DNA from: an uncultured Rikenellaceae bacterium
GTDB taxonomy: Bacteria > Bacteroidota > Bacteroidia > Bacteroidales > Rikenellaceae
Direction of reading: 5' to 3'
NCBI GenBank assembly: GCA_946486375.1
Contig: CAMLTW010000001.1
Coordinates: 62,001 to 126,000, forward strand
DNA: 64,000 bases
Of the stretch, positions 16,288-25,586 are shown one piece after another (the first letter of the stretch is position 1; each line of letters begins with the position of its first letter). Position numbers and translations under genes: made by a program. The notes beneath the pieces are model-generated. The model was not told where the DNA came from and did not search any database. It saw nothing but the letters and a program-made list of their open reading frames with translations.

Positions 16288-17157
16288 TTACTCTTGCAGC
16301 GCCGACAGGCATCTTTTCAGGGATTTTTCCCAATGGGGTATGGTCAGTCCGAACCGGGCCTTGATCTTTCCCTTGTTCAGCACGGAATAGGCGGGACGTT
16401 CGGCAGCGGTCGGATAATCTTTCGTTTCGATGGGAATTACCCGGCAGTCGGTTCCCGAAAGCTCCATGATCGTCGTAGCGAAGTCATACCACGAGCAGAC
16501 GCCTTCGTTCGTGAAATGGTAAATTTCCCCCTGCTGCGGCTCCTCCTGAAGCCGGGGCAGGAGCGTCAGGACAGCGGCGGCCAGGTCTTCCGCATAAGTC
16601 GGCGTTCCCACCTGATCGAAGATCACCCGCAACTCTTCCCATTCGGCGCCCAGCCGGAGCATCGTTTTGACGAAATTGTTCCCGTAGGCGGAGTAGAGCC
16701 ACGCCGTCCGCAGGATGACGCTTCGGCAGCCGGAAGCAATGACGGCTTCTTCCCCTTCCCGCTTGGTCTTTCCGTAAACGCCGAGCGGAGCGACCGGGTC
16801 TTCTTCCCGGTAGGGCCGGTGGGCCGTTCCGTCGAACACGTAATCCGTGGAGACGTGGATCAGCAGGATATCCTTGTCCGCTGCCGTCTGCGCCAGCACT
16901 TCGGGGCCGCGGGCATTGATCTTGCGGGCTGTCGCTTCGTTCGATTCCGCTTTGTCCACGTTGGTGTAGGCGGCACAGTTGACGATCGTATCGATCCGGT
17001 GGGCAACGACGAATTCCCGCACTCCCTTTTCGTCGGTGATGTCCATTTCGGGCACGTCGGTAAAAAAGAACCGGGCTTCGGGCAGCGTATGCGCCAGCTT
17101 CCGGAGTTCGGAACCGAGCTGTCCCCCGGCTCCCGTCACGAGTATGTTCGTTTGCAT
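16288..17157 (-). CDS. rfbD: dTDP-4-dehydrorhamnose reductase
   Basis: A 289-residue extended short-chain dehydrogenase with the N-terminal G-A-G-G-Q-L-G-S-E-L loop, the D-I-T-D region, N-C-A-A-Y-T-N-V-D-K-A-E, S-T-D-Y-V-F-D-G and the catalytic Y-G-K-T-K. These are the hallmarks of RfbD, the NAD(P)H-dependent last step of dTDP-L-rhamnose synthesis. The usual rfbA, rfbB and rfbC partners are not nearby. The ATG at 17157 is preceded by a clear promoter box 20 bases upstream; a longer in-frame extension to 17403 would cross the divergent gene. It probably supplies rhamnose for surface polysaccharide. Confidence 0.9.
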   Translation of the reverse strand: MQTNILVTGAGGQLGSELRKLAHTLPEARFFFTDVPEMDITDEKGVREFVVAHRIDTIVNCAAYTNVDKAESNEATARKINARGPEVLAQTAADKDILLIHVSTDYVFDGTAHRPYREEDPVAPLGVYGKTKREGEEAVIASGCRSVILRTAWLYSAYGNNFVKTMLRLGAEWEELRVIFDQVGTPTYAEDLAAAVLTLLPRLQEEPQQGEIYHFTNEGVCSWYDFATTIMELSGTDCRVIPIETKDYPTAAERPAYSVLNKGKIKARFGLTIPHWEKSLKRCLSALQE

Positions 17158-17176
17158 GGTGTCGTTGAAAATTTTC

Positions 17177-17184
17177 CAAAAGTA
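17177..17184 (-). promoter_or_regulatory. -7 promoter box for the rfbD-like gene
   Basis: TACTTTTG on the minus strand matches TAnnTTTG, about 20 bases before the ATG at 17157. Confidence 0.55.
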
Positions 17185-17239
17185 CGATTTTTCCGCCATT
17201 CCTTTTTCGTGACCGGGAAATTCCTTATTTTTAAAGTCA

Positions 17240-17261
17240 GGAACCGCTGAAAAGCGGTTCC
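17240..17261. other. GNRA-loop hairpin upstream of the TlpA-like gene
   Basis: A perfect 9-bp stem (GGAACCGCT / AGCGGTTCC) closed by a GAAA tetraloop. It lies between divergent genes, 38 bases before the next ATG, so it is not an ordinary 3' terminator. It could be a 5'UTR element. Confidence 0.5.
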
Positions 17262-17299
17262 CGACCGACTGCTGATTACAATGACTAAATGAGGAAGCG

Positions 17300-18811
17300 A
17301 TGAAAAAACGGGTATGGAGCATCGTCGCGGTGTTATGCTGTAGCCTCGGAGCCAGGGCGCAAGGGGGTTCCGAAAGCCTTCCGAAAGCGGATACCGCTTT
17401 CAACCGGGGTTATTTCGTGGTTCGGGGAACAAGCGTCAACAAGCCGGAAAAAACGGAGACCTGGCAGTTGGCGGTTACCGATTACATTCATAACCGGACT
17501 TATGATGTACCCGTGGCGGCGAACGGCGCTTTCGAGCGGAAGATTCCGGTTACGGACATTCAGGACGCGTACCTTTATCTGGGAGACGCCGTGACCGTTT
17601 TTACCTGCCCGGGCGACACCCTTTCCGTCTTTTTCGACTGGAACGAGCCTTTGGAAACCCTGCGGGTCGAAGGAACGACTCCGGAGCGGAACCGGGAACT
17701 GGCTCTTTGCCTGGAGCTGTATCGCAAATACCGGAAAAGGGGTTTGGCGCTTTCCGATTTTCGGGCGCGGGAAAACGTTTCGATGACGGCATCGGAGTTG
17801 GAACCGGTGAAGAGCTACTATGAAGACCGGACGAAGGCGATCCGGGATTTCGTGGCGGAGCACGGCCCGGTTCCCCGCGAACGGAAATTTTTGGAAGATA
17901 CCTATTATGAAGTGCTTTACCAGGGGGCAGCCAATACGCAATGGCTCGATACGCTGGTCTATGGCTGCGGCGTGACTTCTTCCGGCGATTTGCACGGAAG
18001 CGGGGGCCGGTATCTGCCGGCTTATCGGGTGTTGCGTCCCGAACTTTTTCGGGAAAGCGCGATCTATCGGCAGTTCTTGGAGTTCTTTTACGTTTACAGT
18101 ACGACCGAATGCCTGAACCGCTTTCTGGATGTTACCCGGCAGGAGGATTTCTCCGACCGGATGATCAGGCAGTTCCGCTGTACGTGGGGGATGATTGCGG
18201 CTCCTTTGCTTCGGGACTGGATGATCGCCAGGGATTTGATGAAGGGTTACCCTTATACCCCATTCGACAGGATGGAGCCCTTGTACCGGGAATTCGAACG
18301 AATTTGCGAAACCCCCGCTTTCTTTTCCGAACTGTCAGGGGTCCGGGAACAGTACGTTCGGTTTCGTCCGGGAAGTTCCGCTCCGGATTTCGAATTTCCG
18401 GATACGGCAGGAAATACGGTGCGGTTGAGCGATTTCCGCGGAAAGCTGGTTTACCTCGATTTCTGGGGCACGTTTTGCGGCCCCTGCATCGCGCAGTTTT
18501 CCCATTTGCCCGCTTTGCATGGGAAATACAAGGATTATGAAAAGGAGATTGCATACGTTTATGTCTGTGTGGATACGGGCGGAAAGCGCTGGAAGGATGC
18601 GGTGGAACGGCACGGCTTGCAGGGCGTGAACCTGAGCGGGGAAGGCTGGGAGAACAATCCGTGGGTGAAGGCTTATGGGGTAGAGGGAATTCCGCAATAC
18701 GTACTGATCGACCGGGAAGGGAAAATCATCGAATACGGTTGCGCGATGCCTTCGCAGTTGCTTGGGGCGGGTGAAAACGTACTGGATCGGGCACTGGGGC
18801 GGCAGCCGTAG
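17300..18811 (+). CDS. TlpA-like thioredoxin-fold protein with DUF4369-like N-terminus
   Basis: A 503-residue exported protein. The signal peptide ends near A-R-A-Q (about 21). The N-terminal part (about 30-125) resembles DUF4369, beta-rich and ending in a D-x-L-x-V-x-F-D-W stretch. The C-terminal domain (about 350-495) is a thioredoxin fold of the AhpC/TlpA type with F-W-G-T-F-C-G-P-C (about 387-395) and the cis-Pro region G-I-P-Q-Y. It probably reduces or isomerises disulfides in the periplasm. Such proteins are abundant in Bacteroidetes and often stand alone, as here. Confidence 0.85.
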   Translation: MKKRVWSIVAVLCCSLGARAQGGSESLPKADTAFNRGYFVVRGTSVNKPEKTETWQLAVTDYIHNRTYDVPVAANGAFERKIPVTDIQDAYLYLGDAVTVFTCPGDTLSVFFDWNEPLETLRVEGTTPERNRELALCLELYRKYRKRGLALSDFRARENVSMTASELEPVKSYYEDRTKAIRDFVAEHGPVPRERKFLEDTYYEVLYQGAANTQWLDTLVYGCGVTSSGDLHGSGGRYLPAYRVLRPELFRESAIYRQFLEFFYVYSTTECLNRFLDVTRQEDFSDRMIRQFRCTWGMIAAPLLRDWMIARDLMKGYPYTPFDRMEPLYREFERICETPAFFSELSGVREQYVRFRPGSSAPDFEFPDTAGNTVRLSDFRGKLVYLDFWGTFCGPCIAQFSHLPALHGKYKDYEKEIAYVYVCVDTGGKRWKDAVERHGLQGVNLSGEGWENNPWVKAYGVEGIPQYVLIDREGKIIEYGCAMPSQLLGAGENVLDRALGRQP

Positions 18812-18843
18812 GAGTGTTTCGTTGCCCGGATAAGGGAACAGAA

Positions 18844-18864
18844 TGCCCGGGAAATTCCCGGGCA
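18844..18864. terminator. Terminator after the TlpA-like gene
   Basis: A perfect inverted repeat TGCCCGGGAA / TTCCCGGGCA, followed by AAAATGG. It lies 33 bases after the stop codon. Confidence 0.65.
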
Positions 18865-19203
18865 AAATGGATTTCGGACTGTTTTGCCTGTCGTGTAGGG
18901 GTGATTTCCCGTTTTTCGGTTTTGTAGGACAATGAGAAAACCGCAAAACGACATGCCCTGCGGTTCTTTTTCTGGACTGGGAAATGCCGTTTACCGTGGT
19001 TGTGTAAAGCGTGTCTTTACCGCGATTGCTTCCACGACTGTACCGTTCAGCCCGATACCGGTAAATATGGACTGCTTTAACGGAGTCCCTCCAACCCTGC
19101 CTGAAACATTCCTGTATTTTGCCGGGCGAATGATATTCTATATTTACAATACTTGCAAGTAAGCCCCGATAAAAACGACCTTTCACATCCCGGGTTATCT
19201 CTT
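18865..19203. other. Intergenic region with a second terminator-like hairpin
   Basis: About 340 bases with no convincing gene. A stem AACCGCA / TGCGGTT (18943-18973), followed by CTTTTTCT, could be a plus-strand terminator. A possible 76-codon frame here lacks any recognisable feature. Confidence 0.4.
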
Positions 19204-19575
19204 TTAAACGACTTCTGCGAGTGTCGCACTATCGTCTTTAAGAATGAAAATCAATTTATGGATTTCTTTTGTGATTTCGTATTCGATACTTTCATAACCG
19301 ATGAATGAAATGACAAGAGTATCCCCTATGTCGGCATAAACAACGGCACTTCCATCCACGTTCGTTATTGAGCCGTAGGTCGTTCCTTTAACCACCACAT
19401 TGGCCCCTGGTATTGTTGCTCCTGTTTCATCTTTGACGATAACGACAATTTGAAATTTTACACTTTGAGCAACCGATGTATTTGTCGGGGCTTCTACAGG
19501 CTTTGCGTTTGTGGCAAAAGTCATAGATGCAGACCCGATGAGAAATGCCAGTACGATCAGTAAACCTTTTTTCAT
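19204..19575 (-). CDS. Small exported carboxypeptidase-D regulatory-like (CarbopepD_reg_2) protein
   Basis: A 123-residue protein with a signal peptide (M-K-K-G-L-L-I-V-L-A-F-L-I-G-S-A-S-M-T-F-A) and a single beta-sandwich domain (about 42-115) with G-A-N-V-V-V-K-G-T and F-I-G-Y-E. This domain normally opens SusC-like receptors, but here it ends after about 75 residues with no plug or barrel. The gene is clearly more AT-rich than its neighbours, hinting at transfer. It may be a free-standing periplasmic or secreted domain, or a remnant. Upstream lies another truncated copy. Confidence 0.6.
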   Translation of the reverse strand: MKKGLLIVLAFLIGSASMTFATNAKPVEAPTNTSVAQSVKFQIVVIVKDETGATIPGANVVVKGTTYGSITNVDGSAVVYADIGDTLVISFIGYESIEYEITKEIHKLIFILKDDSATLAEVV

Positions 19576-19627
19576 AGCTGTAAGTTTTGAGGTTAGTGTT
19601 GAATGACGTTTATAATCTTAACCGGGG

Positions 19628-19819
19628 TTAAAAGTATCGAATGGTCATTACCGAAGCACCGATGAGGGGGTCTCCGTATTCGTCCGCAACGGTGAAGCAG
19701 ACCCGCTGGGTTTGAAGCGCTAAAAGTTGGGCTTCGGTTTTTTCCCCGGTCGTGAGCATGAAGGAGGAGAATGTTACGATTGCTGCCAAAGCGGCGCAGA
19801 CGGCTAAAAGCTTTTTCAC
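19628..19819 (-). CDS. Very short exported protein, truncated carboxypeptidase-regulatory domain
   Basis: A 63-residue frame with a good signal peptide (to about residue 25) followed by C-F-T-V-A-D-E-Y-G-D-P-L-I-G-A-S-V, which is the first strand pair of a CarboxypepD_reg-like domain. It then stops after six more residues, so the domain cannot fold as usual. It is either a small secreted peptide or the decayed start of a larger gene. No continuation of the domain is seen in the next bases in any frame I checked. It is transcribed towards the related 123-residue gene. Confidence 0.45.
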   Translation of the reverse strand: MKKLLAVCAALAAIVTFSSFMLTTGEKTEAQLLALQTQRVCFTVADEYGDPLIGASVMTIRYF

Positions 19820-20119
19820 GACATCGAAGATTTAAGTTAGTTTGAGCAGGCGCCGTTCTTCCGAGGAAACGGGTGTTCTTTAAAATTTGTACATGATAAA
19901 TATAATTTATTTTTGGATAACGACCAAGTTTAACAACTATTTATTACTTTTATCAGGGGGCCAACTTATACTTTGTGAATATAATGTCCTAACATTCCCT
20001 TTGAAACCACGACAGCCGGTCGGACAGGGAAGCGATTTTTTCGAAGGGATGCGTTTTGGGTATCAACTTTGCGGAAGGAAAGAAATCGAACCAGTATGAC
20101 CAGTTAAACCGAATATGTT
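19820..20119. other. AT-rich intergenic region
   Basis: About 300 bases between divergent genes, AT-rich at 19880-19980. A promoter-like TATACTTTG near 19967-19975 (one base too long for the consensus) may serve the PepSY-like gene. No gene is seen. Confidence 0.35.
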
Positions 20120-20557
20120 ATGAAAAAGTCGTTTGTTTTATTAGTATGTCTGTTTGCGCTGAGCCTGACGGCCTGCGCGGACAAGGAGCGCCCTATCGAG
20201 GTGAATCAGCTTCCCGCCAGGGCGCAGCAATTCCTGAAGGAAAATTTCGCTTCTGCCAAAGTTTCTTACGCCAAGGAGGAAAGCGACTGGCTGGACAAGA
20301 ATTACGAAGTGTTGTTCGCCAACGGGGACAAGATCGAATTCGGCAAGGACGGGGAATGGAAAGAGGTGGATTGCCGGAAATCCGCGGTGCCCGATGCGGT
20401 GGTACCCCAGGCGATCCGGTCGCATGTCGCCGCCAACCATCCCGACCTGAAAATCGTGAAGATCGACCGCGACAAGCGGGGGTACGATGTGAAACTCGGC
20501 AACGGGCTTGAACTCAAGTACGACCGGGACTACCGGCTGACCGGGTACGACGATTGA
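20120..20557 (+). CDS. PepSY-like (BLIP-like) lipoprotein
   Basis: A 145-residue protein with a lipoprotein signal (A-L-S-L-T-A-C, Cys near residue 19). Two PepSY-like repeats follow: L-P-A-R-A-Q-Q-F-L-K-E-N-F with Y-E-V-L-F-A-N-G-D, and P-Q-A-I-R-S-H-V-A-A-N-H-P with Y-D-V-K-L-G-N-G. This is the putative beta-lactamase-inhibitor-like PepSY family, widespread in Bacteroidetes and of unknown role. It stands alone, followed by two hairpins. Confidence 0.8.
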   Translation: MKKSFVLLVCLFALSLTACADKERPIEVNQLPARAQQFLKENFASAKVSYAKEESDWLDKNYEVLFANGDKIEFGKDGEWKEVDCRKSAVPDAVVPQAIRSHVAANHPDLKIVKIDRDKRGYDVKLGNGLELKYDRDYRLTGYDD

Positions 20558-20571
20558 CACGCGTAATGGAG

Positions 20572-20591
20572 CCGGCCTTGCACGAGGCCGG
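20572..20591 (+). terminator. Hairpin after the PepSY-like gene
   Basis: A 7-bp stem CCGGCCT / AGGCCGG, 15 bases after the stop. It is followed by a second, T-rich terminator. Confidence 0.5.
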
Positions 20592-20609
20592 ACGTAAAAC
20601 GATCGAGGG

Positions 20610-20645
20610 AAAAGGGGGAGAGAACGTCCCTCCTTTTCTTTTTCA
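20610..20645 (+). terminator. T-rich terminator before fumC
   Basis: Stem AAAAGGGGGA / TCCCTCCTTTT followed by CTTTTTC. It should end the PepSY-like transcript 37 bases before the fumC start. Confidence 0.6.
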
Positions 20646-20681
20646 GGAACTTCATAAAGACAGAGAAAAAAATCGCAAAAG

Positions 20682-22088
<1,407 letters not shown>

Positions 22089-22125
22089 GAAAAGAACCGC
22101 CGAATCGAAACGGTATTTCCGCAAT

Positions 22126-22153
22126 AAACCGGGTTTCTGAAAGCCCGGTTTTT
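22126..22153. terminator. Terminator between fumC and the nitroreductase gene
   Basis: An 8-bp stem AAACCGGG / CCCGGTTT with a T run on the plus strand, between convergent genes. Confidence 0.75.
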
Positions 22154-23015
22154 ATATGCGTTTTACCCGCAGTTCCTTCCGGTCGATGTAGTTCGTGAAC
22201 CTGAAGGCGGGCATGCCGAGCGCCATGCCTGCATGGATGCGTCCGTCGATGCCGAGCAGTTTGTTCAGCTTGCCGGAGTTGTCCTGCTGGAGGGCGGAAC
22301 AGACGAATCCCGTGTAGAACTGGCTCACTCCCAGGCTTTCGGCCATCAGCGATCCGTTCTGGTAGGCGAGGTTGGCGTCCTGACAGCCGAACCGGTTTCC
22401 TTCCGGGGCGTGGATGAAAATGACGGCGGTGGCTCCCCGCAGGATCGGGTCGTTGTTCCGGGCGAATTCGCTTTGCAGCCGGTGAAAAGTGGGCAGGTAC
22501 CGGTAAACGCCGGGAAGCATTCGCTTCAGCAAAGGTTTCAGCAGCGGATTTTCCAGCTTTTTCAGCACCGAGGAAAACGTTTCCACCGTGAAAGCGCTGA
22601 TGGCGTGCAGTTTTTCGGGCGAGGTCACCAGCGTGAATTCCACTTGCTGCAGGTTGCTGGCCGTCGGGGCGCGGTGCGCCGCTTCCAGAATCTGATCCAG
22701 CATGTCGGACGGCACGGGAGCCTTCGTGAAGGCCCGGTTGGAACGCCGCATTTTGCACAGGAGCATGACCTGAGCCGGCGTCGGCAGGTTCTTCCGGTCG
22801 ATCGGGTGCACCTTGTCCGGCGGAAAAGCGGTATGGACGACCGCCCCGTTAGGGCACGCCGCCACGCAGTGACCGCAGACGATGCAGGTTTCGGGATGCC
22901 GGACGCCCACTTCGCCGCCGGGCGTTTCCTGGGTGAAGATCCGGGAGGGGCATACCCGGACGCATCTGCCGCAGCGGATGCAGAGGGTCGGGTCGATTCG
23001 GATGGTGTCGTTCAT
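22152..23015 (-). CDS. Ferredoxin-nitroreductase fusion
   Basis: A 287-residue protein. Residues 1-55 carry two 4Fe-4S ferredoxin motifs (C-I-R-C-G-R-C-V-R-V-C-P and C-I-V-C-G-H-C-V-A-A-C-P). The rest is an FMN-dependent nitroreductase domain with R-R-S-N-R-A-F and A-P-T-A-S-N-L-Q. This fusion is common in anaerobes and probably passes ferredoxin electrons to a flavin-bound substrate. The ATG at 23015 begins directly at the ferredoxin domain; a longer in-frame version would add Arg-rich non-homologous sequence. A weak promoter box (TATCTTTA) lies near 23038-23045. Confidence 0.88.
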   Translation of the reverse strand: MNDTIRIDPTLCIRCGRCVRVCPSRIFTQETPGGEVGVRHPETCIVCGHCVAACPNGAVVHTAFPPDKVHPIDRKNLPTPAQVMLLCKMRRSNRAFTKAPVPSDMLDQILEAAHRAPTASNLQQVEFTLVTSPEKLHAISAFTVETFSSVLKKLENPLLKPLLKRMLPGVYRYLPTFHRLQSEFARNNDPILRGATAVIFIHAPEGNRFGCQDANLAYQNGSLMAESLGVSQFYTGFVCSALQQDNSGKLNKLLGIDGRIHAGMALGMPAFRFTNYIDRKELRVKRI

Positions 23016-23384
23016 GGTTGCGATCGGTTTGTTGTCCGTAAAGATAGTACATTTCCGGGGAAGGGAGCGACAAACTCCGAACCGGCGGGGAGCGGCTCCG
23101 GATCGAAAAAGAAAAAAGCGTGCTTCCCGGCATCGGCGGTTCGGTCGCAAAGCGGATGGCCGGAAGCCGGAACGTTGCTCCGAAAAGACAGGCGGGGCCT
23201 GGGGCTTTCTGTTTGGTCGCACCGCGTGGATAGCGACGACGGCCCGCAGCGCCTTTCCCGGAACGGAAGCCGAATGCACGGAACCGGCGGCAGGCCCCGC
23301 GTACGAAGAAGGCCCGGATTTTCGGGTTCGAATGGAAAAATTGTTTATTTTTACCCGGTCAAACGCACCATAAAGGATTTAACG

Positions 23385-23999
23385 ATGAAACGCACAACGA
23401 TTTTTTGGGGTCTGGGCTTGGTCTGGGCGGGACTGTTTTTCACGGGTTGCCGCCGAACCCCGGCCCCGGCATCCGCTCCGGTGACGGAAGCGAACAACGA
23501 ACCCGTCGAAATCGTCCTGAAGGATTACGGCCCGGAACCGGCGACGCTGGACATCGAGGCCTACACTTCCGGAAACGGGGATTTCAGAACCGCCTTGTGG
23601 ACCGGAGACCATCTTCAGGTTACGCTGATGGCCATACCTGTGGGCGGGGAAGTGGGACTGGAACGGCATTCGGACATCGACCAGTTCCTGCGGATCGAGG
23701 AAGGGAAGGGGCGCGTGCTGATGGGGAACGGTCGGGATACGCTCGATTTCGTCCGTGAAGTGGGGGAAGATTTCGCCGTGTTCGTTCCGGCAGGGAAGTG
23801 GCACAACCTCGTCAACATCGGCGATGTTCCGCTGAAGCTCTATTCCATTTACGCTCCTGCCGAGCATCCGCACGGCACCGTGCATCGGACATTCGGGGAA
23901 GCGATGGAGGCCGAACGCCATCATCATGAATTCACTCCCGTTTCCGAATGTCGGGAAAGTCCCTGTTGCGGGGCGGAACGGTCTCGCTGTAATCGCTAA
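23385..23999 (+). CDS. Cupin-domain lipoprotein
   Basis: A 204-residue protein with a lipoprotein signal ending in F-F-T-G-C (Cys about residue 22). A single-domain cupin follows: L-E-R-H-S-D-I-D-Q-F-L-R-I-E-E-G-K-G-R-V (motif 1, with metal ligands His and Glu/Gln) and P-A-G-K-W-H-N-L-V-N-I-G (motif 2). The C-terminus is His-rich (E-R-H-H-H-E-F) with two vicinal Cys. I chose the ATG at 23385 because the signal peptide starts there; the frame is open far upstream. Substrate unknown. Confidence 0.82.
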   Translation: MKRTTIFWGLGLVWAGLFFTGCRRTPAPASAPVTEANNEPVEIVLKDYGPEPATLDIEAYTSGNGDFRTALWTGDHLQVTLMAIPVGGEVGLERHSDIDQFLRIEEGKGRVLMGNGRDTLDFVREVGEDFAVFVPAGKWHNLVNIGDVPLKLYSIYAPAEHPHGTVHRTFGEAMEAERHHHEFTPVSECRESPCCGAERSRCNR

Positions 24000-24024
24000 A
24001 AGAAGGGACGTACGGACGATCCAC

Positions 24025-24056
24025 AAAAAAGGACGGCCTTAGGGCCGTCCTTTTTT
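24025..24056. terminator. Bidirectional terminator between cupin and dps genes
   Basis: Perfect stem GGACGGCC / GGCCGTCC flanked by A6 and T6, so it is functional on both strands. Confidence 0.88.
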
Positions 24057-24072
24057 CCGCATGCTCGGCGGG

Positions 24073-24549
24073 TTATTCCGCCATGTAGGCGGTCAGCATC
24101 CACACCAGTTTTTCCTGTTCGCGCAGGTAGTCGCTCATCATGGCTGCGGTTCCTTCGTCTCCGGCAACCGAAGCGGTTTCCATCGTTTTCCGTTCTTCCC
24201 CGATCAGGTGCTTCAGCGTATCGAGCACGTTTTTCAGGGCTTCGCGGCCGCAGGTCACTCCGCTCGCTTCCTTCACCGAGGCGGTTTTCAGGTACTCGCT
24301 GTACCGGTTTTCCGGCACTCCGCCCAGCGTCAGGATGCGTTCGGCCAGCTCGTCCGCTTTTTCGGACACGCCGTCGTAAAGCTCTTCCAGTTTGGCGTGC
24401 AGCACGAAGAAGCTCTTGCCCTGAATGTTCCAGTGGAACCCGCGCAGGTTGGTGTAGTAAACTTGGTAATCGGCCAGGAGTTTCTGCAAAGCGTTTACGG
24501 TTTCGTTTGTCCGGGCTTCGTTCAGCCCGAGGTAATCCAGCGTTTTCAT
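24073..24549 (-). CDS. dps: Dps-family ferritin-like protein
   Basis: A 158-residue four-helix protein. It carries the Dps signature H-W-N-I-Q-G-K-S-F-F-V-L-H-A-K-L-E-E-L-Y-D, which contains the ferroxidase His and Glu/Asp residues. Dps proteins form dodecamers that store iron and protect DNA under oxidative stress or starvation. It is monocistronic, with a consensus promoter upstream and a strong terminator downstream. No lysine-rich DNA-binding tail is obvious at the N-terminus. Confidence 0.93.
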   Translation of the reverse strand: MKTLDYLGLNEARTNETVNALQKLLADYQVYYTNLRGFHWNIQGKSFFVLHAKLEELYDGVSEKADELAERILTLGGVPENRYSEYLKTASVKEASGVTCGREALKNVLDTLKHLIGEERKTMETASVAGDEGTAAMMSDYLREQEKLVWMLTAYMAE

Positions 24550-24595
24550 CGTTTTCGTTTTTTATGGTTTATGTTGTTCTTCCTTTTTGTTGATG

Positions 24596-24627
24596 CAAAG
24601 ATAGGGGAGGGTGTGATATAAATCAAA
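24596..24627 (-). promoter_or_regulatory. Consensus Bacteroidetes promoter for dps
   Basis: On the minus strand: TTTG, 20 bases, then TATCTTTG, matching both the -33 (TTTG) and -7 (TAnnTTTG) elements. It is the best promoter in the window. The leader is about 40 bases. Confidence 0.75.
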
Positions 24628-24668
24628 TAGATATTTATTATCGCATTATAGATGCTGTAAATATGAAA

Positions 24669-24695
24669 GGGGCCGGATCAGGGAAATCCGGCCCC
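24669..24695. terminator. Strong hairpin downstream of the HTH-lipocalin gene
   Basis: Perfect 10-bp stem GGGGCCGGAT / ATCCGGCCCC. It lies about 160 bases after the stop of the minus-strand gene at 24854. Confidence 0.65.
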
Positions 24696-24853
24696 GCTTC
24701 GATTCGGCAGGAAGAACGCGCTGCCGGCCGCCTGTTTCGGGGATTTCTTCGTCCTGCTCGAGGCGACAGGGAGTGCGTTGGCTTTGGGTTACGGCGTTAA
24801 AACCGACGTTTCGCCGTCGGCGGGTGTGTTTCGCCGGACGTTTCCGGTTCGGG

Positions 24854-25561
24854 TCACGGCATGGAAATTCTGTGATGGGAAATCTCCAGCATCGGCCCCT
24901 TTTCCGGTATGCCGTCGGTGCGCAGGTAAATTTCTTTCACCACGTATCCGCACCCCATCCCCGACCAGTCCAGCAGGATCATTTCGGTGTCGGTCAGTTT
25001 CGTTACCGACCGGTTTCCGTATTTGGCCGTTACCAGCCTTTTGGCCATTTCGTTGTAGCGGTAGCGCGAACTTTCGATCCGCATGCATCCGATACAACGG
25101 GTCACGTAGTTTTCCCCGAACTCCCACCCCGGAACCTGTTCGCAGGCCTGCGCCTTCCATCTTCCCGGCTCCCGGCAGCTGCACCGAAACGAGCGTTGCA
25201 GCTCCCAGCGTCCGGGGATTCCGGCGGTGTACAGCTCGGCATCCGTGCCTTCTTCCAGCCACCAGCGATTCTCGTATGCATCGGGCGGCAGGAAAAGCGG
25301 CGGTTCGGGCGGGGCGTCCTGCCCCGTGAGCAGCCACTCTGCCGGACAGTCCGGGAACCGGGCGTTGATCCGCCGGGCGAGCGTTTTGGTGATTTTACCT
25401 TTGCCCTGCCGAATGCGGTCGAGCATGTCGACGTTTTTTGTTTTCAGGTCTTGCGCCAGCCGGGCGGTCGTCTCGTAGCCGACGGCTCCGGAGGGCAGGA
25501 TCGCGTTTTTCATCACGTATTCGATCCGCGCCCGGTCTTCGCTGAAATCCGTTTCGATCAT
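24854..25561 (-). CDS. HTH-type protein with lipocalin-like C-terminal domain
   Basis: A 235-residue protein. Residues 25-85 look like a degenerate XRE/phage-repressor HTH ending in P-A-E-W-L-L-T-G-Q-D, the usual close of Bacteroidales repressor HTH domains. The rest begins G-R-W-E-L-Q-R-S-F-R and ends with Y-R-Y-N...L-V-T-A...V-T-K-L-T-D-T-E-M-I-L-L-D, a pattern I read as lipocalin-like. Cys-rich stretches lie near 126-131 and 150-165. The start at 25561 skips an unlikely 15-codon extension. It follows the 189-residue gene by 25 bases, so they are co-transcribed. A similar layout occurs at 42802-43359. Function unknown; perhaps a ligand-sensing regulator. Confidence 0.6.
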   Translation of the reverse strand: MIETDFSEDRARIEYVMKNAILPSGAVGYETTARLAQDLKTKNVDMLDRIRQGKGKITKTLARRINARFPDCPAEWLLTGQDAPPEPPLFLPPDAYENRWWLEEGTDAELYTAGIPGRWELQRSFRCSCREPGRWKAQACEQVPGWEFGENYVTRCIGCMRIESSRYRYNEMAKRLVTAKYGNRSVTKLTDTEMILLDWSGMGCGYVVKEIYLRTDGIPEKGPMLEISHHRISMP

Positions 25562-25586
25562 TTTTTTCGGTAAAATGGGAGGGAGG

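Noticed and set aside
17240..17261. A terminator for the rfbD or TlpA-like gene.
   Set aside because: The hairpin lies between divergent promoters, upstream of both genes, so a terminator role is unlikely.
18932..19162. A possible 76-codon plus-strand gene.
   Set aside because: No signal peptide, motif or good start; it overlaps a terminator-like hairpin.
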